Shown here: piece by piece, positions 16,782 to 24,092 of the stretch
Position numbering within the stretch: the first letter of the stretch is position 1
Layout of the letters: the number at the start of each line of letters is the position of its first letter
Assembly (NCBI GenBank): GCA_903862955.1
Contig: CAIPAH010000015.1
Coordinates: 1 to 36,748, forward strand
DNA length: 36,748 nucleotides
Direction: 5' to 3'
DNA from: an uncultured Opitutia bacterium
GTDB lineage: Bacteria; Verrucomicrobiota; Verrucomicrobiia; Opitutales; Opitutaceae
Position numbers and translations under genes: made by a program
The notes under the pieces: generated by a model
Told to the model about the DNA's origin: nothing
Databases searched by the model: none
The model's input: only the letters and a program-made list of their open reading frames with translations

Positions 16782-16907
16782 GGGGTGGGAGTCGAGAGAC
16801 GAGGGGCCAGCGTCGAGGGGCCGACGGGGGCGAGGACGGACGGCGGCACACTGCGCGCAACTCACCGCTCGCCACCAGTGAAAAGAAATGAAAATTTTCT
16901 GCTGCGT
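16782..16907. promoter_or_regulatory. Divergent control region between the Gfo/Idh and heparinase-like genes
   Basis: The 126 nt between two outward-facing starts must hold promoters in both directions. It carries a GTCGAGAGACGAGGGGCC and GTCGAGGGGCC pair (about 16790-16822) that resembles the GTCGAGG repeats at 28363-28567, and an AT-rich stretch near the heparinase start. I cannot point to a convincing -35/-10 pair. Confidence 0.4.
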
Positions 16908-19259
16908 ATGAAGCTTACCCCCATCAATTCGGCCGAGGCGATATTCGAGGCGTTCTTTGACGAACAACTCAGTGGCCTGCCGAAGTGGACGGTGCACAAA
17001 GATGGCGCGGAAGGCCTGCAAGTCGCGCAGAGCTGGTCGTTCGTGCATTACGAGTGGCAGCGTCCGCCGGCCGACGCCGCCACGCCCGCGCTGCGGATGA
17101 GCCGGGCGCTGGAGGTGGACTGTAGCGACTACGAGGCGGTGATGTTCTCGCTGGTGGCGCCGCCCGGCGCCGAAGTTGTGCTGGTGGCGGAAACTGACGC
17201 AGGCGTCCGTCGGATGCGCAGCACGCCGTTTGAGCACCGGAAGCGTGAGGTGCTGCTGCCGCTCGAGGGGGCGAAGCGGCTGAGCGGGCTGACCTTGGAA
17301 ATTTACGTCGCCCCAACCTCGTTACCGGGCGTCGTCGGCTGGTTGAACTGGATCGGCCTGCAGCACGGCGGGCAGTTGCAGCGCTACCTGCGGCAGTTCG
17401 AACGCTTCGACGAGCGGTGGGAGGATTATCTCCAGCCGGAGAGTTTCGAACCGACGTTCGAGCCGGCTTTTGGGCTGCATCTCACGAGTGCGGAATTGGC
17501 GGAGGCGCGGGCGCGGCTGGCGGATGCGGGCGGGCCGAAGGTTTCACCGCTCTGGGAACTGGCGAGCGACGCCACCCGGCTCATGCCGGAGAAGATGACG
17601 ACGGAATACGTCAATTTTTGGAACGACATGCGGTTTCCCCGCGACCGCGACTACGGCAAGCACCTGCTCACGCACGGCGCGAACGCCGCGCAGGCGTCGG
17701 TGCTGTTCCGCGACAAGAAACTCGGCCGCCTGGCCGCGCGCTACGCGATGTGCCTGGCGCACAGCACGCGCTGGGACCCGTCGTTCCTGAGCTGGCTGAC
17801 CGGCTGCAAGTGGGAACACCGGGCGTTTGTGCCGAGCCTGGTCATGTATGATTTGGCATTAATTCTCGACCTGTGCGGCGAGTGGTTCACCGACTACGGC
17901 CGCGAGCTGATCCTGCGGCGGCTGGCGGAGGAAGGGCAGGGCACGAACAACTACAACTCCTGGTGGTGGGAATACCTTTTTTGGTGCAACCAGACCGCCT
18001 GGTTCATGCCCGGCCGGATGTATGCCTACCTCGTGCTCGAGCGCGCGATGCCCGCGCGCTGGAAACCGTATCCAAAGCCCGCGGCGTCGCGCGTCGCGCC
18101 CTACACCGACCTCGCGCTGGCGGACCTCTACGACAACCTCGCGAAGATCCTGCTGCCCGACGGCGGCTACACCGAGGGGCCGATGTATTTCACGTTCACC
18201 GCGCGGCAGGCGATGCTCACGTGCTACTACTACGCCCGGGCCCGTGGGAAGGTGGCGCGCGAGCTGATCCCGGCCGCGATGCGTGCCACGGCGCAGATGG
18301 CGGAGGTGCTGGTGAGCACGGCGGATGATTTGTCGATGATCCTGATCTGCGACGCGCAATACATCCCGCAAGAAGGCGCGGCGTTCCTCGCGTGGCTCAT
18401 GCCGGATTCGCACTGGGTGACGGTGTTCCACAAGTCGATCGCGCGCAGCAGCGGACAGCCGATGACGCTGCTGGCGCAGAATCTCCTGCGCGAAGTCCCG
18501 GCGCAGGCGCCGACGTTCCGGCCACTGGTCGAGATGCCGAAGATTGGCCAGGTCGCGTCGCACCGGAAACTCGGCGGCGAATGGGTGAAGCTCTTCCTGA
18601 TGGGCAACCAAGCGGGGGCGTCGCACACGCACGAGGACAAGGGCTCCTTCGTGCTCGAGTTTGCCGGCGACGCGTTTGCGCGTGACTTCGGGAGCTGCGA
18701 CTACAGCAACCCGCTCGCCGACGTGCTGAAGCACGCCCAGCGCCACAACATGCTCGTGCCTGTCGCCGCCAGGGCGCGTCCGCGTCCAGCCAACCCGATC
18801 CTGGCGGACATCACGCCGCAGGCGCGCGGTGATGCGACGGGCTTCCACGCGACGATGGACCTGGCCGCGGGCTGGGAAGGTTGGTTCACGCACTGGAAGC
18901 GCACGTGGGATTCACCGGCACCGGCGGAGCTGACGATCGCCGACGACTGGGCGCTGGAGCGCGGCGACGGCGTGGCGTTTCACTGGACCACGACGCTGCC
19001 CATCACGCTCGAGGTGAAGAACCACCGCGCCGTGATCACCGGCCGCCGCGGCCGCGCGATCCTCACGTGGGACGCTGGCGTCGAGGCTGTGGTCGAGCAG
19101 CTTCCGCTCGAGGAACCGGTGTGGAAGACCGTGATGCAGGAGCGCAAGGAGCAGTATCTCGTCACCACGCTGCACGCCGAGATCCAGCCTCGCCTGACGC
19201 TGACCCAGCGCGGCCGCAGCGGGAAACTAGTCGTGCGGGTGAAGCTCGAATTGTTGTAA
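16908..19259 (+). CDS. Heparinase II/III-like protein (putative polysaccharide lyase)
   Basis: 783 residues from the ATG at 16908. An N-terminal beta region (1-180) is followed by an alpha-toroid (about 200-520; e.g. YGKHLLTHGANAAQAS, WWWEYLFWCNQTAWF, LPDGGYTEGPMYFTF) and a C-terminal beta sandwich that begins ASHTHEDKGSFVLEFAGD (His573, His575, Asp577), the signature of the heparinase II/III C-terminal domain, then DFGSCDYSN. These enzymes cleave uronic-acid-containing polysaccharides by beta-elimination, with Tyr/His catalysis in the toroid and often a metal in the sandwich. No signal peptide is seen, which is unusual for a lyase acting on polymer and suggests it handles imported oligosaccharides. 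Lyase activity is an inference. Confidence 0.8.
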   Translation: MKLTPINSAEAIFEAFFDEQLSGLPKWTVHKDGAEGLQVAQSWSFVHYEWQRPPADAATPALRMSRALEVDCSDYEAVMFSLVAPPGAEVVLVAETDAGVRRMRSTPFEHRKREVLLPLEGAKRLSGLTLEIYVAPTSLPGVVGWLNWIGLQHGGQLQRYLRQFERFDERWEDYLQPESFEPTFEPAFGLHLTSAELAEARARLADAGGPKVSPLWELASDATRLMPEKMTTEYVNFWNDMRFPRDRDYGKHLLTHGANAAQASVLFRDKKLGRLAARYAMCLAHSTRWDPSFLSWLTGCKWEHRAFVPSLVMYDLALILDLCGEWFTDYGRELILRRLAEEGQGTNNYNSWWWEYLFWCNQTAWFMPGRMYAYLVLERAMPARWKPYPKPAASRVAPYTDLALADLYDNLAKILLPDGGYTEGPMYFTFTARQAMLTCYYYARARGKVARELIPAAMRATAQMAEVLVSTADDLSMILICDAQYIPQEGAAFLAWLMPDSHWVTVFHKSIARSSGQPMTLLAQNLLREVPAQAPTFRPLVEMPKIGQVASHRKLGGEWVKLFLMGNQAGASHTHEDKGSFVLEFAGDAFARDFGSCDYSNPLADVLKHAQRHNMLVPVAARARPRPANPILADITPQARGDATGFHATMDLAAGWEGWFTHWKRTWDSPAPAELTIADDWALERGDGVAFHWTTTLPITLEVKNHRAVITGRRGRAILTWDAGVEAVVEQLPLEEPVWKTVMQERKEQYLVTTLHAEIQPRLTLTQRGRSGKLVVRVKLELL

Positions 19260-19265
19260 TGCACA

Positions 19266-19335
19266 TTGGCCACAAAAAGGCGCAATGGAGGCTCTGCCGC
19301 AGCCCCGAGCCCCTGCGTGCCTCTTTGTGGCCAAA
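19266..19335. repeat. Inverted repeat, GGCCAC...GCGC family (short copy)
   Basis: TTGGCCACAAAAAGGCGCAA (19266-19285) pairs imperfectly with 19314-19335 (TGCGTGCCTCTTTGTGGCCAA). It lies 7 nt after the heparinase-like gene and before a convergent gene, a terminator position. Confidence 0.8.
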
Positions 19336-19352
19336 CCTCCGTGGCCGGGGGC

Positions 19353-19772
19353 TCAGAGTGAAAAATCGGTGCTGCCGTTGTCGAGGAGCGGCGCGGCTTT
19401 CCGGACGAGATCGAGCAAAGCGGGGAGATTGAGATCCTCAAGGCGTTTAAACCGGATGCAGGCCTTGCCCACGGACACCTTGCCGAGCTTGGATTTCGCG
19501 GCTTCCGCGATGTTCTTGCCGTTCCGATGACCGCAAATGTAGACGCTCACATACTGCGCGCGGCTCGAGAGCGCGACGATCGGGCAATCGCCCTCGCGGC
19601 CGGTGGCGTAGACGTAGTGATACGGCCCGTAGCCAATCATCGTGCCGTTGTAGGCGAGGTAAGGCTTGAGTTTCGGTGCAGCCTTGCGGATCGCAGCGTG
19701 GAGCGACTTCAGCTCAGAGCGTCGTGGCTCGTCCAAGGCCGCGAGATATTCAGTTGGCGTCGTGGGCTTCAT
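19353..19772 (-). CDS. DUF1801 (YdhG-like) protein
   Basis: 139 residues from the ATG at 19772 (an in-frame GTG at 19790 is an alternative). The pattern PTTPTEYLAALDEPRRSELKSLHAAIRKAAPKLK, split over residues 3-36, then YNGTMIGYGPYHYVYATGREG, AQYVSVYICG and GKACIRFKRLEDLNLPAL is that of DUF1801 proteins, small cytoplasmic alpha/beta proteins related to frataxin-fold YdhG/YdeI. Some relatives are linked to iron or peptide resistance, but the function is not settled. Transcribed toward the heparinase-like gene. Confidence 0.85.
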   Translation of the reverse strand: MKPTTPTEYLAALDEPRRSELKSLHAAIRKAAPKLKPYLAYNGTMIGYGPYHYVYATGREGDCPIVALSSRAQYVSVYICGHRNGKNIAEAAKSKLGKVSVGKACIRFKRLEDLNLPALLDLVRKAAPLLDNGSTDFSL

Positions 19773-19873
19773 CGCCGGAAACGTGGTCACGTGGACGCTT
19801 ACTCACGAGTAGGAAATGGGCAATCCGGCCACTTCGGTGGGTCGGGAGCCCCAGACCACGCCCACGCTCGTTC

Positions 19874-20266
19874 TTACTTTTCCACCTGCGACAACGTGTG
19901 GGCGTCGCGGGCCAGGAGCCAGCGGCCGTCAGGCTGCTGGCGGTAAACCGTGATCCGGTAGCCGGCGAGCTGCATCGTTTCCCCGCCGGCGCGCGGGGTC
20001 ACAGACAACGCGTCGCGGCTCCGCGTGTAAGCCACGTCACCGGCGACGACGACCTCCTCCAACTCGCTGGTGCAATCGATCCGCACCCGGGTTTGGGCGG
20101 CGGAAAAGTTGGTGGAAAATTTTGCCGGACCAAACGGCGCCTGACCCGGATTGAGGAACACGGCATCGTCCGTCATCAGGGTAAGCAAGCGCGCCAGATC
20201 GCGGGCGTTGACGGCCGCGATCCAGGTGGTGTGCACCTCGTGGATGGCTCGTTCGGCAGGGGTCAT
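19874..20266 (-). CDS. NTF2-like (SnoaL/DUF4440-type) protein
   Basis: 130 residues from the ATG at 20266, which has GGAGG 8 nt upstream; an upstream in-frame ATG at 20290 would overlap the previous gene. The N-terminus AERAIHEVHTTWIAAVNARDL and LTLMTDDAVFLNPG match the cone-shaped NTF2-like fold, usually described as ketosteroid-isomerase-like or DUF4440; GYRITVYRQQPDGRWLLARDAH is the usual C-terminal strand pair. The substrate is unknown. It starts 20 nt after the TMEM175-like gene and is probably co-transcribed with it. Confidence 0.87.
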   Translation of the reverse strand: MTPAERAIHEVHTTWIAAVNARDLARLLTLMTDDAVFLNPGQAPFGPAKFSTNFSAAQTRVRIDCTSELEEVVVAGDVAYTRSRDALSVTPRAGGETMQLAGYRITVYRQQPDGRWLLARDAHTLSQVEK

Positions 20267-20286
20267 GGGATTTTCCTCCGAGGCAA

Positions 20287-20877
20287 TCACCCCGCGGGCT
20301 CGTGTTTCGCCAATTCCCGTTCAATGCGGCGATCGGGGATCAGCCAGATCAGCGCGACGGCGACGTAGATCGCGGCCGAAATCCAAGCATGCCAAAAAGC
20401 TGCCGCAATGCCGATGGCGTATCCGACCGGGGAGAGCTTGCCTTTCAAGTCGCGGCCGACGGCCCGGGCGAGAAGCGACGCGGAACCTTCCTGGCACAGG
20501 ATGCATTGCTGCAGGATCCAGTAGGCGACCGCGGCCAGGAGCAGGACCGTGCCGTAGGCCGCCGTCGGCAGCGCAGACAGATGACTTTCGCCCATCCAAT
20601 CGGTCACGAAGGGAATCAGGGACAGCCAGAACAACAGGTGGAGATTCGCCCACAGGATGCTGCCGCTGACGACCTTGGTCGCGTGGAACATGTGGTGGTG
20701 GTTGTTCCAGTAGATGCCGAGGTAGAGAAAGCTCAGCAGGTAGGCGCAGAAGGGCATGGCGACCTCGCGCAGGGCTTCGAGGGTTCCGGCATGGGGCGCC
20801 TTCAACTCGAGCACCATGATCGTGATGAGAATGGCGAGGACGCCGTCACTGAACGCCTCCAAGCGGGTCTTGTTCAT
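20287..20877 (-). CDS. TMEM175-family potassium channel (DUF1211)
   Basis: 196 residues. The N-terminus KTRLEAFSDGVLAILITIMV is the diagnostic RxxxFSDGVxAI motif of first helices of TMEM175/DUF1211 proteins, whose helix 1 lines the pore. FLYLGIYWNNHHHMFH is the next conserved segment. Four to six hydrophobic helices are visible. Bacterial members assemble as tetramers and conduct K+ with weak selectivity. It lies directly upstream of the NTF2-like gene. Confidence 0.92.
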   Translation of the reverse strand: MNKTRLEAFSDGVLAILITIMVLELKAPHAGTLEALREVAMPFCAYLLSFLYLGIYWNNHHHMFHATKVVSGSILWANLHLLFWLSLIPFVTDWMGESHLSALPTAAYGTVLLLAAVAYWILQQCILCQEGSASLLARAVGRDLKGKLSPVGYAIGIAAAFWHAWISAAIYVAVALIWLIPDRRIERELAKHEPAG

Positions 20878-20958
20878 GATTGCGGGCTACCGTTTACAAG
20901 AGCCGCCGCCGAGCGCCAGCCCGGAAGCTGGTTGGGTGGGGCGGGTTCTTCGCAGCCA

Positions 20959-20990
20959 CTGCGCCCTTTGCGTCTCTTTGTGGCCAAACT
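20959..20990. repeat. Half copy of the GGCCAC intergenic repeat
   Basis: CTGCGCCCTTTGCGTCTCTT followed by TGTGGCCAAACT matches the right arm of the larger inverted repeats at 13390-13424 and 14667-14697. I see no matching left arm, so this is a decayed or half element. Confidence 0.6.
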
Positions 20991-21031
20991 CTTGAGACCG
21001 GCAATTCGGAAGCCAGGGTTGCGGATCCGCT

Positions 21032-21382
21032 TCAGGTTTTACCGGTGATCACGACTTCCTCCGGCACGACGAACAGCATGACGCAACCGGTCTTGGAGAA
21101 CACGGGGTGCATGGCGCCGGGCGAGGTGTAGAGATAGTCGCCTGCCCGCAGGTGGTCCGCGCCAAACCGGACCTCACCTTCCAGCACGTAGACCTCCTCG
21201 CCACCCGGGTGGGTGTGGTTCGGATAGGAGGCTCCGGCGTCGAATTTCAGCAGGAAGGTCGGCGGACGCCCGGTGGCCGCATCGAAACGCAGCACCTTGA
21301 CGTAAAGGCCGTCGGTTTTGACGCCGGCCTCGACCAGCGGTTTCCAGTCGAGGGCGTGGGATTGGACATGCAGGGGTTTCAT
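21032..21382 (-). CDS. Small cupin-domain protein (ChrR-like)
   Basis: 116 residues from the ATG at 21382. A single cupin barrel: SYPNHTHPGGEEVYVLEGEV gives the first motif (His, His, Glu metal ligands) and LRAGDYLYTSPGAMHPVF the second (final His). It resembles the anti-sigma ChrR-type cupins and small stress cupins. It may bind a metal and act as a sensor or dioxygenase-like protein; the role is not known. Confidence 0.85.
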   Translation of the reverse strand: MKPLHVQSHALDWKPLVEAGVKTDGLYVKVLRFDAATGRPPTFLLKFDAGASYPNHTHPGGEEVYVLEGEVRFGADHLRAGDYLYTSPGAMHPVFSKTGCVMLFVVPEEVVITGKT

Positions 21383-21423
21383 GGGGAGAGGCGGGAAGGA
21401 TGGCAGCTTTGGCGACGCTTCAA

Positions 21424-21990
21424 TCACCGCGGGACGGTGAAAGCCATCTCTTCCGTGGCGGCGGTTCCGCTCTTTCGGCCCGGGTAGCTGATCCACTTCA
21501 TCGTGAGATTGAGATCGGCGACGATGTTGGCCGCCTCCACTTTCGCGCCGCCGCCGAGGTCGATGTCACGGGTCGTATGGGCGTCATTGAGCAGCGTGAG
21601 GTCGTAGCCGCGATCCAAGGCGGCGTAAGCCATGGCCCGGATGCACCAGTTGGTCTGGGCACCGGCGAGGACGAGATGCGTCGCCCCGAGGCGGGCCAGG
21701 TTCTCTTCCAGGTTCGTGCTTTCGAAGGAGGACTCGAAGCGCTTGTGGATTCGCGCCTCACCCGGCGCGGGCGCGAGTTCCGGCATCAACTGCCACGCGG
21801 CGGAATCCCGCAGCAGGTCGTCTCCCTGGTGTTGAACCCAAATCACGGGCACACCCGCGTCGCGGGCGCGTTCCACGGCGCGGGCGACGTTTCGGATGAC
21901 CCGGGGCGCGTCCCACGCCTCGGCAAGGACGCCGACCTGGACGTCAACGACCACGAGAGCTAGCTGATTACCGGGGCGAATGGTGCTCAT
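21424..21990 (-). CDS. Isochorismatase-like cysteine hydrolase
   Basis: 188 residues from the ATG at 21990. The catalytic triad of the family is visible: Asp16 (LVVVDVQVG), Lys83 (RIHKRFESSF) and Cys116 (AQTNWCIRAMAYAALDRGYD). Members hydrolyse amide or ether bonds (nicotinamidase, N-carbamoylsarcosine amidase and many uncharacterised ones). It sits 41 nt upstream of the cupin gene on the same strand. The extended open frame to 22182 was rejected because its N-terminus has no family similarity. Confidence 0.92.
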   Translation of the reverse strand: MSTIRPGNQLALVVVDVQVGVLAEAWDAPRVIRNVARAVERARDAGVPVIWVQHQGDDLLRDSAAWQLMPELAPAPGEARIHKRFESSFESTNLEENLARLGATHLVLAGAQTNWCIRAMAYAALDRGYDLTLLNDAHTTRDIDLGGGAKVEAANIVADLNLTMKWISYPGRKSGTAATEEMAFTVPR

Positions 21991-22139
21991 CGGTTGAGGA
22001 ATGAAAGAGTCAGACTGCCCGGGTGAAAATAAGAAATCAGGCCGCGGATTTTGTGATGGATGAAGCGGAGCGAGACCACCGCAATGTTCGCAACCTGAGC
22101 CCTCCTCTTGCCTCGAAGGCGGCCCGACATCAGGCCGGC

Positions 22140-22880
22140 CTAGGTGGCACCGCGGGCGACGCTGCGCCGGGTCAGCCACCACCCATAGAGGGCATAGAGA
22201 CCGGTGACGATGATCGTGCCGCCAGCGTCGTGCAGATTCATTTCCTTAGGCGCGGCAAAGGTGTAGCCGCGCGCGATGCCATCGGCGAAGTCCACCAGCG
22301 CGTGCAGCAGGATCGCGGGCAGAATGCTGCCGGAATACAGCCGCGGTCCGGCGAAGCCGATGCCGATGAAGGCCGCGTAGATTACCTGCACGAGACTGGG
22401 TTGCAGCGCGTGGCCGTTAAACAGCCCGCTCAAGTGCATCAGCCCGAAAAGCACCGACGAGAGCATCACCGCGCGCACCACGCCGCCGGGTGCGAGCACC
22501 TTCAGCACGACGCCGCGCATCAGCACTTCCTCGGCGAAACCCACCATGAGGCAGAAGAGCGCGTAACCGAGCACGCGGTCCGCAGTTGCCGTGTGCACGC
22601 CCGAGCCGAGCACCACGAGCAGCGGCAGCACCAGCCAAGGCAGGTAAGCTGCGTAGCCCCGCATGGTATTCGGCCAGTGGAAGTCCACATCCCGCCACCA
22701 GCCCAGCGCCGAGACATACGCGACCGCGACCAGGCAGAACATCAGTTCCGCCAGCAGGCGCGCCGGCAGCTCCGCCATGCATTGTTTCAAGCCCCACGCG
22801 CCCAGCTTCAGGACCAGCAGGGCCGCCACGATGGCTGCGACCGAGAAGACCACGGGACGCCGCGCCGCGAAGGTCTTCAT
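22140..22880 (-). CDS. CPBP-family (CAAX-type) intramembrane protease
   Basis: 246 residues from the ATG at 22880. About seven hydrophobic helices. Family motifs: VGFAEEVLMRG with Glu117, Glu118 and Arg122 (EExxxR), LFGLMHL with His149, and LLHALVD with His193 and Asp197. These are the conserved residues of the Rce1/CPBP metal-independent glutamyl proteases. Bacterial members process peptides or bacteriocin immunity factors; the target here is unknown. Confidence 0.93.
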   Translation of the reverse strand: MKTFAARRPVVFSVAAIVAALLVLKLGAWGLKQCMAELPARLLAELMFCLVAVAYVSALGWWRDVDFHWPNTMRGYAAYLPWLVLPLLVVLGSGVHTATADRVLGYALFCLMVGFAEEVLMRGVVLKVLAPGGVVRAVMLSSVLFGLMHLSGLFNGHALQPSLVQVIYAAFIGIGFAGPRLYSGSILPAILLHALVDFADGIARGYTFAAPKEMNLHDAGGTIIVTGLYALYGWWLTRRSVARGAT

Positions 22881-23115
22881 GACGTGGCCGATGCGCCAGC
22901 AGCGCCCGGCGTGAAGGAAGGGGCAAATTTCATGGGGTGACGCCACCGTGGAGCCGCGCCGCGGTGGAGCAACCCAGGAGCGGACCGATGGCCAATCCCC
23001 GCGATCAATGGCCTGCCCCATGGGTTGTGCGGGCCCGGGACGATCGGGATCGGTCTAATTCGCAGGCAACCTGGTCACTTCAACTCCGCCGTTTCTGCAG
23101 CAACCCCAAACCCAA

Positions 23116-23155
23116 AGCCTGAGCAGCTCTCAGGGCTTGACCCTTTGGTCAGGCT
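23116..23155 (-). terminator. Complex stem at the 3' end of the archaemetzincin-like gene
   Basis: AGCCT (23116) and AGGCT (23155) close an inverted stretch with inner pairings CCTGAG/CTCAGG and TGACC/GGGTCA. It begins at the stop codon of the gene and could fold as a branched stem. A strong T-tract is absent, so a factor-independent terminator is only a possibility. Confidence 0.4.
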
Positions 23156-24054
23156 CATTTGGTGAAGTCATCGCGCAAGCGATCAATGTCGCTGACACTT
23201 TGAATCGGCGAGTACATCAAATCAGTCGGTTCGGTGGAACGTTGATAGCCAAAGTAAATCTCTCCAATCGCCCGCTTGATCATTTTGTAGAAACGGGCGT
23301 CTGCCTGCTCACTCGATACCCCGCCCTCGGCCATGCCCGCGAGTGAGACCACCGAGATTCTATCCTCGTGATAATGCGTGGAAAAAACGAGCCGTCCTCC
23401 CCGCTCCATATCGACCAGATCGCGGTCGGTCAGCACCACATAGTGCGTATTTTCCTTCCGGCCGAGTAAACTGGGTTCGAGTTTCCGAACCGCAGCCGCA
23501 ATTGCACGGGGATCGTAGGCGCCAGCTTCGTTTGCGGGCAAAATCTCGCGGCTCCCCATGGCAATGATTGATTCCACTCTTATGCCCAGGTCCGCCTTCG
23601 CTTTTTCCGCGAGCCGAAAGGCGGTCGCGTCATCGATCAGGAACGGGATGAAGTAAACGTCCACGCCTGCTGCGTTGGCTGAGAGATCGACGGGGCTGGC
23701 GCCATCCCGGCTGGACGGGGTTTCCTCTTCATCCGCAACTTCGTCCACTTCGAAAACTCTTGAGGCGGTCCAGGCGCCGAAGGTGGAAAGCAGCACGAGC
23801 AACGAGGTCCAAAAGACAATTTTCGTCCACGAGGCTGGGTTTCGGAATCTCTTTCCCATCGAAAACAACAACGCGACGATCATTGGAAAAACCAATGAGA
23901 AAACCGCGGCGCCGCTGGACTCTGCGACGTTGTGGCTGGCCCGGAAAGCTCTAGCGTAGCCGAACCACATGGCCAACAGCACGAGAACGAGCGCAGCGAT
24001 CAGTAGGGGAACATTAATCCCCGGTCTTTTTTCAATCAGGGGTGGTTCATCCAT
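23155..24054 (-). CDS. Membrane-anchored archaemetzincin-like protein lacking the zinc motif
   Basis: 299 residues from the ATG at 24054. Three hydrophobic helices (about 14-35, 48-65, 78-98) are followed by an acidic linker (VDEVADEEE) and a soluble domain. The domain follows the archaemetzincin order: VDVYFIPF (131-138), an AYDPRAIAAAVRKLEP segment (179-194), HYVVLTDRDLVDM (204-216), ISVVSLAGM (233-241), MIKRAIGEIYFGY (258-270) and LMYSPIQSVSDIDRLRDDF (279-297). In true archaemetzincins the fifth segment is HExxHxxGxxH with the zinc; here the positions read G264, E265, F268, Q271 and T274, so all three His are gone while Glu265 stays. The family assignment is an inference from pattern. GC is lower than its neighbours (30 of 60 at 23161-23220). 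Confidence 0.6.
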   Translation of the reverse strand: MDEPPLIEKRPGINVPLLIAALVLVLLAMWFGYARAFRASHNVAESSGAAVFSLVFPMIVALLFSMGKRFRNPASWTKIVFWTSLLVLLSTFGAWTASRVFEVDEVADEEETPSSRDGASPVDLSANAAGVDVYFIPFLIDDATAFRLAEKAKADLGIRVESIIAMGSREILPANEAGAYDPRAIAAAVRKLEPSLLGRKENTHYVVLTDRDLVDMERGGRLVFSTHYHEDRISVVSLAGMAEGGVSSEQADARFYKMIKRAIGEIYFGYQRSTEPTDLMYSPIQSVSDIDRLRDDFTK

Positions 24055-24092
24055 GATTTTTGGGGGACGTAGAATGGGGCAGCGGCCGAGCG

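Noticed and set aside
15732-16907. 392-codon N-terminal extension of the heparinase-like gene
   Set aside because: It runs antisense through the whole Gfo/Idh gene and the divergent gap; the conserved protein starts at 16908.
21991-22139. Extension of the isochorismatase frame to 22182
   Set aside because: The added residues have no family similarity and would overlap the CPBP gene end; ATG 21990 gives the expected family N-terminus.
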